The notes: generated by a model not told the origin, from the letters alone. Shown: positions 17,558 through 26,748, numbered from the stretch's first letter. The stretch: 64,000 nt of DNA from Geitlerinema sp. PCC 7407 (GCF_000317045.1 NC_019703.1:353501-417500); one strand, 5' to 3'. A program made the numbers and translations.

Positions 17558-17677
17558 ATGCTCAGCAGTGGACGTATTCCTTTGTGGATCGTGGCTACAG
17601 TTGCCGGTCTTGGCGTGATTACTGTAGTGGGTCTGTTTTTCTATGGTGCCTATGCAGGCCTGGGTTCTTCTCTGTAG
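17558..17677 (+). CDS. psbJ: Photosystem II protein J
   Basis: 39 residues: [20 protein letters not shown] followed by [20 protein letters not shown] single transmembrane subunit near cytochrome b559 that regulates electron flow. It is preceded by TTAGGAGG eight nucleotides before the ATG and separated from psbL by 102 nt. Last gene of the operon, followed by a terminator hairpin. Confidence 0.99.
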   Translation: MLSSGRIPLWIVATVAGLGVITVVGLFFYGAYAGLGSSL

Positions 17678-17715
17678 TTGACCCTTGCATTCATTGGATA
17701 ACGACTTTAAAGCTA

Positions 17716-17749
17716 AAGAAGCCGCGTACAGCAATGTAGGCGGCTTCTT
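17716..17749 (+). terminator. Terminator hairpin after psbJ
   Basis: AAGAAGCCGC (17716-17725) pairs with GCGGCTTCTT (17740-17749) around a 14-nt loop, 38 nt after the psbJ stop. The 3' arm ends in T-rich sequence. The stem's end is five nucleotides from the TTAG where the IS200/IS605 element begins, so the insertion lies just outside the operon. Confidence 0.7.
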
Positions 17750-17892
17750 AGTATTTAGCTAGTTCAGCCAGAAGCCTCACGTCCATAATCTCTGATTTGG
17801 CGTGAGATGAAGGCGCGTTTATGGCGGGGCGGTCGGTGAACTATGTTTGACGCGAGAGGCGACCAGCACCGCCATAAACCATCTCTTTCGCT

Positions 17893-18303
17893 TCAGGTCG
17901 GAGAGTCTTGTTCCTCAATGTACCGCTTAAGAGTCGAGACCGTGACGCCTCCACCGGACGCAATGAAATAGGAGCCATTCCACAACGCATCCTTGGTGTA
18001 AAACTCAGAGACCCGCTCCTCAAACTCAGAGCGCAACCTCCGACTGGTTACCGTTTTCAGATTGTTTACCAGCTTACTCAGCTCCAAGCTGGGATGGTAC
18101 TGAAACAACAAATGAACGTGATTTTCTTCCCCATTAAACTCAATCACTCGACAGTCCCAGCGCTCTAGAAGATCCTCAAAGATTTCATGCAGCCGCTCCA
18201 ACATCTCCTTGGTGAAAAGCTTTTTTCGATACTTGGTTGTCAAAACCAAATGAGCTTTTAAGTCCGACACAGAGCGTCCTCTAGAGAAGAAATCGTTTTT
18301 CAT
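17893..18303 (-). CDS. tnpA: IS200-type Y1 transposase TnpA
   Basis: 136 residues, normal for HUH single-strand transposases. The metal-binding HUH motif is HVH in EENHVHLLFQYHPSLE, and the catalytic tyrosine is in TLKRYIEEQ near the C-terminus. Start MKNDFFSRGRSVSDLKAHLV. The gene looks intact and is the only complete tnpA in the window; copy 2 has lost it and copy 3 keeps only its last codons. It is therefore the only candidate to mobilise the other copies in trans. Confidence 0.93.
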   Translation of the reverse strand: MKNDFFSRGRSVSDLKAHLVLTTKYRKKLFTKEMLERLHEIFEDLLERWDCRVIEFNGEENHVHLLFQYHPSLELSKLVNNLKTVTSRRLRSEFEERVSEFYTKDALWNGSYFIASGGGVTVSTLKRYIEEQDSPT

Positions 18304-18387
18304 GCAGCTAATACTCTTTTAATTGGTGTACAATGAAAAGCTATCACCAATTAAAATCTTTAAGTGAGAACCGCCTACCAGTAACGA

Positions 18388-19596
18388 TTGCGTCCAACCT
18401 CCCGTCAAATCGCCTTGATGAGCGAATGGCTAGAGTTGCTGCGCAGACAGTACAACTATCGTCTTGGTGAGCGGTTCTCTTGGTACGAGCAAAACCGCTG
18501 TGACATCAACGCCTGTCCCCTAATCTGTCACCTGCCAGAACTGCGAGAGAATCCTGACTTCTACTCCCAAAAACGAGACTTGGTGAACTCCAAGACTTTA
18601 TTCCCGGAGTACCAGCAGATTCACTCTCAAGTTCTGCAAGACTGCATTGGCCGGGTGAAGAAGACCTTTGACCGCTGGCTCAAAGGAGACTGCAACGCTA
18701 AGCGAAGCGGTAGACCTCGATTCAAAGGAGCAGGCCGCTATCGCTCTTTCACCTTCCCGCAGATCAAACAGGACTGCATCCAGGGCAAGCAGATCAACCT
18801 GCCCAAGATGGGCTGGGTGAAACTGATCCAACACCGTCCCTTACCGGAAGGGTTCAAGATCAAGACCGCCACCGTCAGCTACAAAGTTGATGGCTGGTAT
18901 GTGACTCTCAGCCTAGAGGATTCATCAATCCCCGTTCTCACTCCCGACATCCCCAATACTGAGAACACGACTGGGATTGATCTGGGATTGAAGTCGTTTT
19001 TGGTAGACGACTCAGGACAGGAAGAACCCATCCCCCAGCACTACCGCCAAGCAGAGAAGCGCCTGAAGCGGTTGCAGCGGAGTTTATCGAGAAAAAAGAA
19101 GGGGTCCAATCGCCGAAAGAAAGCAATTAGACGAGTTTCTAAGGCACACCTGAAGGTTGCGAATCAGCGCAAAGACTTTCACTGCAAGGTTGCAAACAAG
19201 CTTTTATCCCAGGGGAAGCATGTCGCTCATGAAAAGCTGAATATTCGAGGCATTGCGAGAACGCGACTCGCAAAATCGACCCAGGATGCTGGCTGGGGCC
19301 AGTTCCTGCAAATCTTGGCAGTCAAGGCTGAAAGAGCTGGATTGCTTACGGTTGCAGTGAATCCTAGAGGTACGTCTCAGAACTGCTCTGGCTGCGGAGT
19401 CAAGGTACCTAAAACACTTCAGGACAGGCTGCATACCTGTCCTGAGTGTGGGTTGACGATTGACCGTGACCACAATGCAGCGATCAATATCAAGTCTTTG
19501 GCGGTAGGGCATTCCGTCAATAAAGCTCAGGAAACGCCCGATGGGTTGCCAGGGGTCACTGAGAAGCCGACACCGTATGCGTCAGTATCGGTGTAG
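18388..19596 (+). CDS. tnpB: TnpB RNA-guided nuclease, copy 1, with nonsense codon near the start
   Basis: About 402 residues from a TTG at 18388. Compared with copy 2, the original start is a GTG at 18364, but codon 7 is TAA (18382-18384) where copy 2 has TAC (Tyr). Translation would have to restart at the TTG or at the ATG at 18418, losing 8 to 18 residues of the first beta-strand. The rest is intact: RuvC acids in GIDLGLKSF, AHEKLNIRG and DRDHNAAINIK, and a full zinc ribbon, NCSGCGVKV plus TCPECGLT. The element may thus have a weakly or non-expressed nuclease. Confidence 0.85.
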   Translation: MRPTSRQIALMSEWLELLRRQYNYRLGERFSWYEQNRCDINACPLICHLPELRENPDFYSQKRDLVNSKTLFPEYQQIHSQVLQDCIGRVKKTFDRWLKGDCNAKRSGRPRFKGAGRYRSFTFPQIKQDCIQGKQINLPKMGWVKLIQHRPLPEGFKIKTATVSYKVDGWYVTLSLEDSSIPVLTPDIPNTENTTGIDLGLKSFLVDDSGQEEPIPQHYRQAEKRLKRLQRSLSRKKKGSNRRKKAIRRVSKAHLKVANQRKDFHCKVANKLLSQGKHVAHEKLNIRGIARTRLAKSTQDAGWGQFLQILAVKAERAGLLTVAVNPRGTSQNCSGCGVKVPKTLQDRLHTCPECGLTIDRDHNAAINIKSLAVGHSVNKAQETPDGLPGVTEKPTPYASVSV

Positions 19597-19629
19597 GAGT
19601 ATGTCACAGCAGGAATGGTAAGCGCTTGC

Positions 19630-19761
19630 TTAGATGCCAGCTGCGTCTTCGCGCTCGATGTACAGAAACAGGAAGGCCATGGCAACAGCGGGGAAAACCA
19701 GGCCAACTAGAGGAACGAGAATAGAGGGCAAAAAGGAAGCTGCCATACTTAAAGTTTCCAT
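19630..19761 (-). CDS. psaI: Photosystem I reaction centre subunit VIII
   Basis: 43 residues: [20 protein letters not shown], a single hydrophobic helix, then [21 protein letters not shown] near the start and FLYIE(x)E at the end are the PsaI signature; PsaI helps PsaL bind for photosystem I trimerisation. The ATG at 19761 matches the family N-terminal length, and the second Met at 19746 is an alternative. The gene is too short for usual length cut-offs. It ends 22 nt from the right end of the IS element. psaL, its frequent partner, is not adjacent. Confidence 0.85.
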   Translation of the reverse strand: METLSMAASFLPSILVPLVGLVFPAVAMAFLFLYIEREDAAGI

Positions 19762-19886
19762 CTAAAACGACACGAATCCAAGGGAAACTGTACTGCGAAT
19801 CGAGGGGCGGGACGGCGCTATTCTCAAGATTTTTAACAAAATGAGATGACGAAAGATTGCGCAGTGGCTTTGCGTCTGGGGCCAAG

Positions 19887-22484
19887 TTAGAGTCGCGTGT
19901 CAAAGTCCTCGAAGGGCATATTGGGCAGGTCAGGGGGAATGACCATGCGATCGATGATGGTTTTGCGGCTTTCGCGCTGGGTCTGGACGTCAACGGCGAT
20001 CGCCTCAATCTGAAGCTCGAGACAGCCAAAGGGGATGGTGAGCTGGGTGCTGCCCAGCAGGTTGCCGAGGCCGTCGGGAGTCCAATCGATCAGCCAGCGT
20101 GGGCCATCGAGGAGCGATCGCGTTTGGCGATCGGTAGCCCAGAGCTTCACGTAGAGGCGCGTAGGCGCCTGGGGAAGCTTGGCCTGAATGGTGACGGGGC
20201 GTCCTGCGGTCAGCTCGCCAGCGGGTACCAGCAGCTCCGGGGCCGGGATAGGCGGCAGATCGTCAAGATCTGCTGCAGGCTGGCGATCGGGCTCGCTCGC
20301 TGGCTGGGGCCGCCGAGAGGGAGCCGGGTTGGGGTCATCTTCGACGACGACTTCCCGATAGCGATCGGCTTGAGGAGCCGCCTGAGGGGGGATGGGGGTC
20401 AGCTCTGGGGCGATCGCGGCGGTGGGCTCAGCATCGGGTGCTAGGCCATCTTCCCCAGGCTCGACGGGAGTAGGCGCTGCTTCGAAAACTGGGGCTTCGG
20501 AAGCCGGGAGCTCTGGTTCGGGGGTTGTTTCGGGCTCTGGCTCTGGCTCTGGGGGAGCGTAGCTCTCTTGCAGCCAATCCCGGAGGTTGTCGTCTTCGGC
20601 GATCGCGTAGAGCTTGCTCCAAAACTGGCGCGCTGTCAGAGACCGGAAGGGCGAAGGGCCCGGGGCCGGTGGCTCGGGAAGCAGTGGGCTCTCGTCGCTG
20701 GGGGGCTCGGTGTCGGTGATGGGCGAGATTAGAGACTCGTCGGTGTCGATCGCTTCCAGGGGGTCGTCGTCCTCGCTGGTCTCGACTTCTGCGGCAGTCT
20801 CGACGAGGTCGGGCTCCTCGCGGATCCAGTCTGCCTCGCTCTCTGGAGAGTCGTCGAGGTCTGGGACATCGGCGATCGCCGGTGGCTGCTGGGGCTGGGG
20901 CCGAGGAATCTGCGGGAGCTGGGGGCCACGAGCAGAGCGAACCTCAGGGCTGGCAGGAGCCTCGGGGCGGGCGGCATCGGTGGCCGTAGCGTCGGGAGCG
21001 GCCGCCTCCGCTGCCTCCGGACGCGGGCGAATCTCTGGCGGCATGCCCCGCGTGCCAGCAGGCCGCACTCGCAGCGGCGGGATGGCCTGGCGCGTAGAGA
21101 CCAACTCCAAGAACTCCAGCCGCATTTTGGGCCGGGGAGCCGGGGGCGGACTGGGCGGGCGATCGCTCGATTCTAGGGGCAGGTCGATCAGGTCTTCTTC
21201 ATCAATGTCTTCGTCGGTCTGGGCGATCGCCTCCAGCAGCTCGTCCACCGCCGCCGTAATCGTGAAGGCTTGGGTCGTGACCACCGTCGAGCCGTCGTAG
21301 AGCGTGATATTGCCCAAAAGCAGCCGAGTTTCACAGTCGGCCGGAATCTCGACCCCACAGCTAAAGGAAATGGGAAAAGCCTGGGCTGGCAGCGCCGGTT
21401 GCAGCGTGACCAGAGCCTGCTGGTTTTGCGGGTCAGAGAGCGTAATTTTCAGCGTGGCGTCTGTCAGGGCGCTGCGAGGGGTCTGATCGTCCTGGACGAC
21501 CACCTGCCCCGCGATGGTGATACTCTCGCCCCAGTGCGCAATGTAGGCTTCCTGCGCTAGGACCAGCTGGAAAATTGAATCAGCCGGAATCTCTTCAACA
21601 AAGGACTCTACGGCCTTGGCGGCGGTGGGCTGGAGGTCCCAGGCATCCAGCAGCTCGTCGATGGCCTGCTGGGAGATTTCGTCGGCGATCTGCCGCAGTC
21701 GCTCCAGCGAGGGCAAAGGCTCCTCTTGTCCTTCGGAGCTGGCGGCGGTGCTGGTGGGCGCTGCTTCGGCCAGCAGCGGATCTGCCTCGAAGTCGTCCTG
21801 AACCTCGGAATCCGGGGCCTCTGCGTCTTCGAAGGCTTCGGGCGCGGCGGAGTCCGCGAAGATGTCCTCGCTGGGCGACCCGGCGGCCAGCGGATCCTCG
21901 GGCGAGTCGGCTAGGAAATCAGATAGAGAATCGGGTTCTGAGAAGTTGGCCGGGAGGTCGGCGGCCAGGGGGGCTGTTTCGGGCGAGTCGGCTGAGACAT
22001 CGCCCAGGGGCTCGTCAAAGGCGATCGCCGGTTGCGTTTCAGGCAGGGCCTCAGAACGATCGAGGACAGGCGGCTCGGCTGCGTCTGGGGCGGGGGGCTG
22101 CCAGTCAAAGTCATCGTCCTCGCCGGTCAGGCGATCGCGCGACAGCACCTGAAGCTGGATGCTGTAGACCCAGCTATCACCCATCAAATCGGACATCAGG
22201 TCCCCAGAGCAGCGCACCTCCCAGAGACCCGGCTTCAGGCTGGTAAAGGGAATGACCACCATCAGGCCGTCGGGATTGGTGCGATTTTGGCGCTTCTGGA
22301 CGCGGCGCTTGGGCGGAAACTCGTGGGTCGCCTTGTGGATGAGCCGCACCTCGACGTTGGTGTTGCTGCGATTGCTGCGAGCGACGACCCGGTAGCGGCC
22401 TTCCAAAATCTCAACGGTCGGAGACTCCAGCGGCAGCCAGGAGCGATCGCCCTCTTGCTGTAGCAAAAATTCCCAGTACTCCAT
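19887..22484 (-). CDS. Large acidic, low-complexity cyanobacterial protein of unknown function
   Basis: About 865 residues from the ATG at 22484 (MEYWEFLLQQEGDRSWLPLE), which has GAGGAGG upstream; the open frame continues 92 codons further but that part overlaps hisS and looks non-coding. Residues 1-115 form a globular domain (SPTVEILEGRYRVVARS, PGLWEVRCSGDLMSDL). A second beta-rich domain lies near residues 300-410 and a third at the C-terminus (AKLPQAPTRLYVKLWATD), both Ig-like in hydrophobic pattern. Between them are long Pro/Glu/Asp/Ala-rich stretches, probably disordered. I do not recognise a function. Confidence 0.8.
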   Translation of the reverse strand: MEYWEFLLQQEGDRSWLPLESPTVEILEGRYRVVARSNRSNTNVEVRLIHKATHEFPPKRRVQKRQNRTNPDGLMVVIPFTSLKPGLWEVRCSGDLMSDLMGDSWVYSIQLQVLSRDRLTGEDDDFDWQPPAPDAAEPPVLDRSEALPETQPAIAFDEPLGDVSADSPETAPLAADLPANFSEPDSLSDFLADSPEDPLAAGSPSEDIFADSAAPEAFEDAEAPDSEVQDDFEADPLLAEAAPTSTAASSEGQEEPLPSLERLRQIADEISQQAIDELLDAWDLQPTAAKAVESFVEEIPADSIFQLVLAQEAYIAHWGESITIAGQVVVQDDQTPRSALTDATLKITLSDPQNQQALVTLQPALPAQAFPISFSCGVEIPADCETRLLLGNITLYDGSTVVTTQAFTITAAVDELLEAIAQTDEDIDEEDLIDLPLESSDRPPSPPPAPRPKMRLEFLELVSTRQAIPPLRVRPAGTRGMPPEIRPRPEAAEAAAPDATATDAARPEAPASPEVRSARGPQLPQIPRPQPQQPPAIADVPDLDDSPESEADWIREEPDLVETAAEVETSEDDDPLEAIDTDESLISPITDTEPPSDESPLLPEPPAPGPSPFRSLTARQFWSKLYAIAEDDNLRDWLQESYAPPEPEPEPETTPEPELPASEAPVFEAAPTPVEPGEDGLAPDAEPTAAIAPELTPIPPQAAPQADRYREVVVEDDPNPAPSRRPQPASEPDRQPAADLDDLPPIPAPELLVPAGELTAGRPVTIQAKLPQAPTRLYVKLWATDRQTRSLLDGPRWLIDWTPDGLGNLLGSTQLTIPFGCLELQIEAIAVDVQTQRESRKTIIDRMVIPPDLPNMPFEDFDTRL

Positions 22485-22663
22485 GTGCCCCTCCTCGCGC
22501 CTAGCGCTGCTACCAGACGCCCAGGCAAGGCAGTGGCCCCCCGATCTCTGGTCCGACGCTATTTCTGGTTGTACAGCAATTTTTGCGCATATTGACCCCT
22601 CCAAACGCCTCAGGCGCTTGGGAAGTTGTGGCGATCGCCCGTCCGGAGCCGCAGCACGAGGGT

Positions 22664-23944
22664 CTAGGCGCGGGCCGCAGCCAGGCGCTGATGCCAGGCC
22701 TCCGCCTGGGCCAGAAGATCGCCTTGGGCGACGGCTTCTTGTTCGCCGCTGCCCAGCCACTTGACCTGGACCGTCCCGGCGTCTGCTTCTGCATCCCCCA
22801 AAATCAGGCAGGCCACCGCCCCGCTGCGATCGGCCCGCTTGAACTGTTTGCCAAAGGCGCTGCCGCTGAGGTCGAGATCCACCTTAAACTGGGCCTGACG
22901 CAGCTGGTGCGCCAGGGTGAGAGCCGCAGGCTCAGCGCGATCGCCCCGCGACACCACATAAAAGTCCAGAGCCGCCTTGGGCTGGGCGTGAATTTGCTGG
23001 AGCAGCAGAGTGAGGCGCTCCAGGCCGATGGCCCAGCCCACCGCCGCCGTCTCGGGGCCGCCCAGCTCCGAAACCAGCCCATCGTAGCGGCCGCCGCCGC
23101 ACACCGTCGCCTGGGCACCCAGATCGTCCGACTGAATTTCGAAGGCCGTGTGGGTGTAGTAGTCCAGGCCGCGCACCAGACGCGAATTGAGCCAGAAGTC
23201 GATGCCCAAATCCGTCAGGCTCTGCTGCACCCGGTCGAAGTGGCGCTGGGAGTCCTCGCTGAGGTGGTCGAGAATGCTGGGGGCGTCCTGGGCGATCGCC
23301 TGGGTGCGCGGATCCTTGCTGTCGAGGATGCGCAGCGGATTGCGAGTGAGGCGATCTTGGGAATCGGGGTCCAGCTCGTCCTTGTAGGGCGTCAGGTAGT
23401 CCACCAGGGCGCCTCGGTAGGCCTGGCGGTCGGCTCGGCTGCCGACGGAGTTGAGGGCGAGGCGAAGATTCTTGAGGCCGAGGGCTTGCAGGATCGCCGT
23501 GGCGATCGCGATCACCTCGGCGTCGGCGCGGGGATCCCGGCTGCCCAGCACCTCGACCCCGAGCTGATGAAACTGGCGCTGTCGCCCTGCCTGGGGCCGC
23601 TCGTAGCGAAACATCGGCCCGGTGTACCATAGGCGCTGCACGCCTCCCTGGGCGTGGAGGCTGTGCTCGATGTAGGAGCGCACAACCCCCGCCGTGCCCT
23701 CGGGCCGCAGCGTAATCGAGCGATCGCCGCGATCGCTAAAGGTGTACATTTCCTTGCCCACCACATCGGTGGCCTCGCCAATGCCGCGTTCAAACAGCGA
23801 GGTCTGCTCAAAAATGGGCGTCCGAATTTCCTGATAGGCCGCTCGACCCAGTATGTCACGGGCCGTCGCCTCGACCCACTGCCAATAGCCAACCTCCTCG
23901 GGGAGGATATCGCGCGTGCCCCGTAGTGCTTGAATCGAACTCAT
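22664..23944 (-). CDS. hisS: Histidyl-tRNA synthetase
   Basis: Class II aminoacyl-tRNA synthetase, 426 residues. It starts [20 protein letters not shown]. Motif 2 is [19 protein letters not shown]. The histidine-specific motifs are [14 protein letters not shown] and [13 protein letters not shown], and motif 3 is [14 protein letters not shown]. The C-terminal anticodon-binding domain (DFYVVSRGD...) follows. Normal length and intact. The downstream unknown gene begins 180 nt past the stop. Confidence 0.97.
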   Translation of the reverse strand: MSSIQALRGTRDILPEEVGYWQWVEATARDILGRAAYQEIRTPIFEQTSLFERGIGEATDVVGKEMYTFSDRGDRSITLRPEGTAGVVRSYIEHSLHAQGGVQRLWYTGPMFRYERPQAGRQRQFHQLGVEVLGSRDPRADAEVIAIATAILQALGLKNLRLALNSVGSRADRQAYRGALVDYLTPYKDELDPDSQDRLTRNPLRILDSKDPRTQAIAQDAPSILDHLSEDSQRHFDRVQQSLTDLGIDFWLNSRLVRGLDYYTHTAFEIQSDDLGAQATVCGGGRYDGLVSELGGPETAAVGWAIGLERLTLLLQQIHAQPKAALDFYVVSRGDRAEPAALTLAHQLRQAQFKVDLDLSGSAFGKQFKRADRSGAVACLILGDAEADAGTVQVKWLGSGEQEAVAQGDLLAQAEAWHQRLAAARA

Positions 23945-24192
23945 CCCGGTTTCGTTGTCGTCCTGTCCGTTAACGACGCTGAGCCCGACTCCCTCGATCT
24001 GGAAGTGCCCCTCGCCAGCGCCAAAGCGGCTACTATCCTACCGAAAATCGGCTCCCTCCGCTGAACCTCCGGGGCGATCGCCCGCTCAAAAATAGCCGCT
24101 TCAGCCTGACTGCTGGCGGCGATCGCGCTTTTGGGGCAACGTGGCTTGAGACACCCTGACCAACAGCAAACGGCCCAGGGGACTTTTTATCC

Positions 24193-24468
24193 CTATGCGA
24201 TGGTTTCGTCCTCTGGCGATGGCAGCACGCAGCAGTTCACATCGTTCAGGCAAACCTTGCCCCACTGCAGCGCCCAGCGCACCAGCGCCACCCGGTTGTC
24301 GGTGCTCGTCTTGGTCAAAATGTTGCTGATGTGGTTATCCACGGTGCGCTTGCTAATCTCCAGCGCCTCAGCAATTTCCTGATTGGTCAGACCGTTGGCC
24401 ACTAGCTCAACGATCTGCAATTCCCGCTCTGATAGCGGACCGTAGGCTTGAGTCTCGCCCCCCGCCAT
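24193..24468 (-). CDS. pedR: Small LuxR-type transcriptional regulator, PedR-like
   Basis: 91 residues that are almost only a GerE/LuxR helix-turn-helix: LSERELQIVELVANGLTNQE, then IAEALEISKRTVDNHISNIL. There is no receiver or ligand domain. The C-terminal WGKVCLNDVNCCVLP contains conserved cysteines. This matches what I recall of PedR (Ssl0564) of Synechocystis, a redox-responsive regulator that takes signals from photosynthetic electron transport through thioredoxin. The symbol is given on that resemblance. The 291-nt upstream region is shared with the divergent DUF4168 gene. Confidence 0.8.
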   Translation of the reverse strand: MAGGETQAYGPLSERELQIVELVANGLTNQEIAEALEISKRTVDNHISNILTKTSTDNRVALVRWALQWGKVCLNDVNCCVLPSPEDETIA

Positions 24469-24759
24469 AGTACTTCCATACCTCTGTATATCTACCCATC
24501 CATATTCTTTATCTTAAGGGCTTCTTTCTCAAAACCTCTTGCCTTGCGCCGATCTGTCGCTGGCTCGGGCTGGGGAGCGGGGTGAGCCAGCCCAGAAGCG
24601 AGCTTGCCCCGTGACCTGTCAGCGCATCGGGCTGCAGATCGGCTAATTTGGACACCAAGCGGCGTCTGGGCGATCGCCCGCCTCGTTCATGGCGGCAAAC
24701 CAGACCCTTTGCCCAGACCCGCAATATCAGCCCTCACCCGCCATCAAGTTTGCAAGTTT

Positions 24760-25206
24760 ATGGATATTCAAGCGATTCGAGCCGTGCTCAAGGGTTTTGG
24801 CAGCTGGATGTGGGCCGCTGGCTTGGCGATCGCCCTTTGGCTCAGCCCCCTGGCCCCGGCAACTGCCCAGACCCTGGCCCCCGCCCCTGCGCCCGAACCC
24901 ACCGCCAGCGCCCCCCACAACGGCACCCTCAGCTCTGGGGACATCCCCTCAGAGAAGGTCAGCCAGTTTGTGCGGGCCTATCTGGCGGTGGTCAGCCTGG
25001 TGGAGGCCCGCGAAGGCGAGCTGCAGAGCGCCGAAACCGAGGTGGAATATCAGCGCTTGGCCCAGGCCATCCACACCGAAGCCATGGCCACGATTCGGAG
25101 CGCCGATCTGACGCCCCAGGAGTACTTGCAGCTGCTGGAGCTGGCCAAAGTGGACCCGGACTTTGGGGAGCGCATCGCAACGCAACTTCAAGAAGCGATC
25201 AATTAA
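24760..25206 (+). CDS. DUF4168-type exported protein
   Basis: 148 residues from the ATG at 24760 (MDIQAIRAVLKGFGSW). A signal peptide with hydrophobic core AAGLAIALWLSPL ends near PATAQ, so the protein is probably periplasmic. A Pro/Ala-rich linker follows. Then comes a helical domain with KVSQFVRAYLAVVSLVEARE, LTPQEYLQLLELAKVDPDF and a C-terminal helix, the pattern of DUF4168. Function unknown. Further in-frame starts upstream exist but would mask the signal peptide. Confidence 0.82.
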   Translation: MDIQAIRAVLKGFGSWMWAAGLAIALWLSPLAPATAQTLAPAPAPEPTASAPHNGTLSSGDIPSEKVSQFVRAYLAVVSLVEAREGELQSAETEVEYQRLAQAIHTEAMATIRSADLTPQEYLQLLELAKVDPDFGERIATQLQEAIN

Positions 25207-25266
25207 CCCAGAGGCGCTAGGGTATTGGTTGGATGCGTCTGACAACCGTTAGCGAGGAGAGTTGCT

Positions 25267-26274
25267 GTGAGTCACCCTCGGGTTTTGTGTCTGGGCGAAA
25301 TTTTGTTTGACAATTTGGCGAATCAGCCGGGGCGATCGCTGGAGGCCGTAGAATCTTGGACGCCCTATCCCGGCGGAGCGCCCGCCAATGTCGCCTGCGG
25401 CTTGGTCAAGCTCGGGACCTCGGCGGGATTCATTGGCTGTGTGGGCGAGGATGCGGCGGGCAATGCCCTGGTCCAGCTGCTCCAGGAAGTGGGGGTCGAC
25501 AGCAGCGGCGTGCAGCGCTACCCCAGCGCCCCCACGCGATCGGTGTACGTGGTGCGCTCCGAACGGGGCGATCGCAGCTTTGCGGGCTTTAGCGATCGCG
25601 CGACTCCCGAAGCCCAGCGCCCTGACCTTTTTGCGGACGCCTACCTGCAAGCGGATCGCCTGTCCGAGGCCGCTTTCGAAAACGCGGATTTCCTGGTGCT
25701 AGGGACCCTGGAGCTGGCCTACCCCCAGAGTGCCGAGGCCATCGAGCGCGCCCTGAGCTTGGCGGAGCGCCACTATGTGAAAGTGCTGCTGGACGTGAAC
25801 TGGCGGCCCATGTTCTGGCCCGACCCGGCGGTGGCGATCGGCCGTATCCAGGCACTGCTCAAGCGGGTGGACTTCCTCAAGCTCTCCGAAGAAGAGGCGA
25901 CCTGGCTGTTTGACACCACCGATCCGGGGGCGATCGACCACCGGCTGGGCGACCTCGAAGGCGTGCTGGTCACGGCGGGCGAACACGGCTGCGCCTACTG
26001 CCTGGGCGACAACGAAGGGACGTTCCCGGTGTTTCCAGTCGAGTCGGAGGACACCACCGGCGCGGGCGACAGCTTTGTGGCGGGCTTCCTGCACCAGGTT
26101 TGTCAGCACGGCCTGCAATTTTTGAGCGATCCGGCCCAGGCGCGCCAGGTGGTGGCCTACGCCAGCGCCGCCGGTGCCCTGACGACCACACGGGCCGGGG
26201 CGATCGCCGCCCAGCCGACCGCCCAAGAGGTGGAAGCTTTCCTGTACCTGCACGCCAACCTGGTCGCCAGCTAA
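25267..26274 (+). CDS. PfkB-family carbohydrate kinase (fructokinase-like)
   Basis: 335 residues; the start is a GTG at 25267 preceded by GAGGAGA. Ribokinase fold. The first PfkB signature is around PYPGGAPANVACGLVKLG and the second is DTTGAGDSFVAGFLHQV with the catalytic Asp. VLCLGEILFDNLA near the start is typical of fructokinases. It phosphorylates a sugar, most likely fructose, in the cytosol; substrate choice is inferred. A CYTH phosphatase follows 9 nt downstream, so they are probably co-transcribed. Confidence 0.9.
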   Translation: MSHPRVLCLGEILFDNLANQPGRSLEAVESWTPYPGGAPANVACGLVKLGTSAGFIGCVGEDAAGNALVQLLQEVGVDSSGVQRYPSAPTRSVYVVRSERGDRSFAGFSDRATPEAQRPDLFADAYLQADRLSEAAFENADFLVLGTLELAYPQSAEAIERALSLAERHYVKVLLDVNWRPMFWPDPAVAIGRIQALLKRVDFLKLSEEEATWLFDTTDPGAIDHRLGDLEGVLVTAGEHGCAYCLGDNEGTFPVFPVESEDTTGAGDSFVAGFLHQVCQHGLQFLSDPAQARQVVAYASAAGALTTTRAGAIAAQPTAQEVEAFLYLHANLVAS

Positions 26275-26283
26275 ACCATCCCC

Positions 26284-26748
26284 ATGCCCAAGGAAATCGA
26301 GCGCAAATTTTTGGTCAAAAACGACGCCTGGCGGGCGATCGCCGTCGGGGTTCCTTACTGCCAGGGCTACCTGTCCTGCGACGTGGGCGCCACGGTGCGG
26401 GTGCGCCGGGTGGGCGATCGCGGCTATCTCACGGTCAAAGGGCCGACCCAGGGCGTGATTCGCCTGGAGTACGAGTATCCGATTCCGGTGGCCGAAGCCG
26501 AAGAAATGCTTCAGCGTCTGTGCCTGCGGCCCCTGATCGAAAAGGTGCGCCACAAAGTCGTCCTCGATGGCGTGGTGTGGGAAATTGACGAATTCGGCGG
26601 CGAGAATGCGGGGCTGATCGTGGCCGAAGTGGAGCTCGTCACCGAAGACCATCCCCTGACTTTGCCGGAGTGGATCGGCGAAGAAGTCTCCCACGACCCG
26701 CGCTACTTCAACGCGAATTTGGTCTCGATGCCCTACTGCCGCTGGTAG
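26284..26748 (+). CDS. CYTH-domain triphosphate tunnel metalloenzyme
   Basis: 154 residues. The defining ExExK motif is at the N-terminus (PKEIERKFLV). Basic and acidic pairs of the tunnel follow: RVRRVGDRGYLTVKGP, RLEYEYPIPV, LIEKVRHKV and WEIDEFGGENAGLIVAEVEL. Small bacterial CYTH proteins of this type hydrolyse inorganic triphosphate; adenylate cyclase activity is also known in the superfamily. The final 41 nt overlap the end of the convergent giant TPR gene. Confidence 0.9.
   Translation: MPKEIERKFLVKNDAWRAIAVGVPYCQGYLSCDVGATVRVRRVGDRGYLTVKGPTQGVIRLEYEYPIPVAEAEEMLQRLCLRPLIEKVRHKVVLDGVVWEIDEFGGENAGLIVAEVELVTEDHPLTLPEWIGEEVSHDPRYFNANLVSMPYCRW

Larger units (their letters stand above)
17759..19607 (+). 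mobile_element. IS200/IS605-family element, copy 1 (tnpA plus tnpB)
   Basis: A 1.85-kb element with divergent tnpA (minus) and tnpB (plus). Boundaries come from comparison with two other copies in the window: the left ends share TTAG then CTAGTTCAGCCAGAAGCC, and the right ends share GGAGTATGTCAC. No terminal inverted repeats or target duplication are seen, as expected for single-strand transposition. Subterminal hairpins are CTCACG/CGTGAG at 17776-17806 and ACACCG/CGGTGT at 19570-19594. The target is inferred to be TTAG (17755-17758), left of the element. The tnpB 3' region to the right end is where an omega-RNA guide would be encoded. Confidence 0.85.

Noticed and set aside
19604-20029. 141-codon minus-strand frame over psaI
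   Set aside because: It is out of frame with psaI and overlaps the end of the acidic protein gene; its composition is Ser/Arg/Pro-rich shadow coding.
22485-22760. 92-codon N-terminal extension of the 865-residue acidic protein
   Set aside because: It overlaps the end of hisS on the same strand in another frame, is Arg/Pro/Gly-rich, and the ATG at 22484 has a good ribosome binding site.
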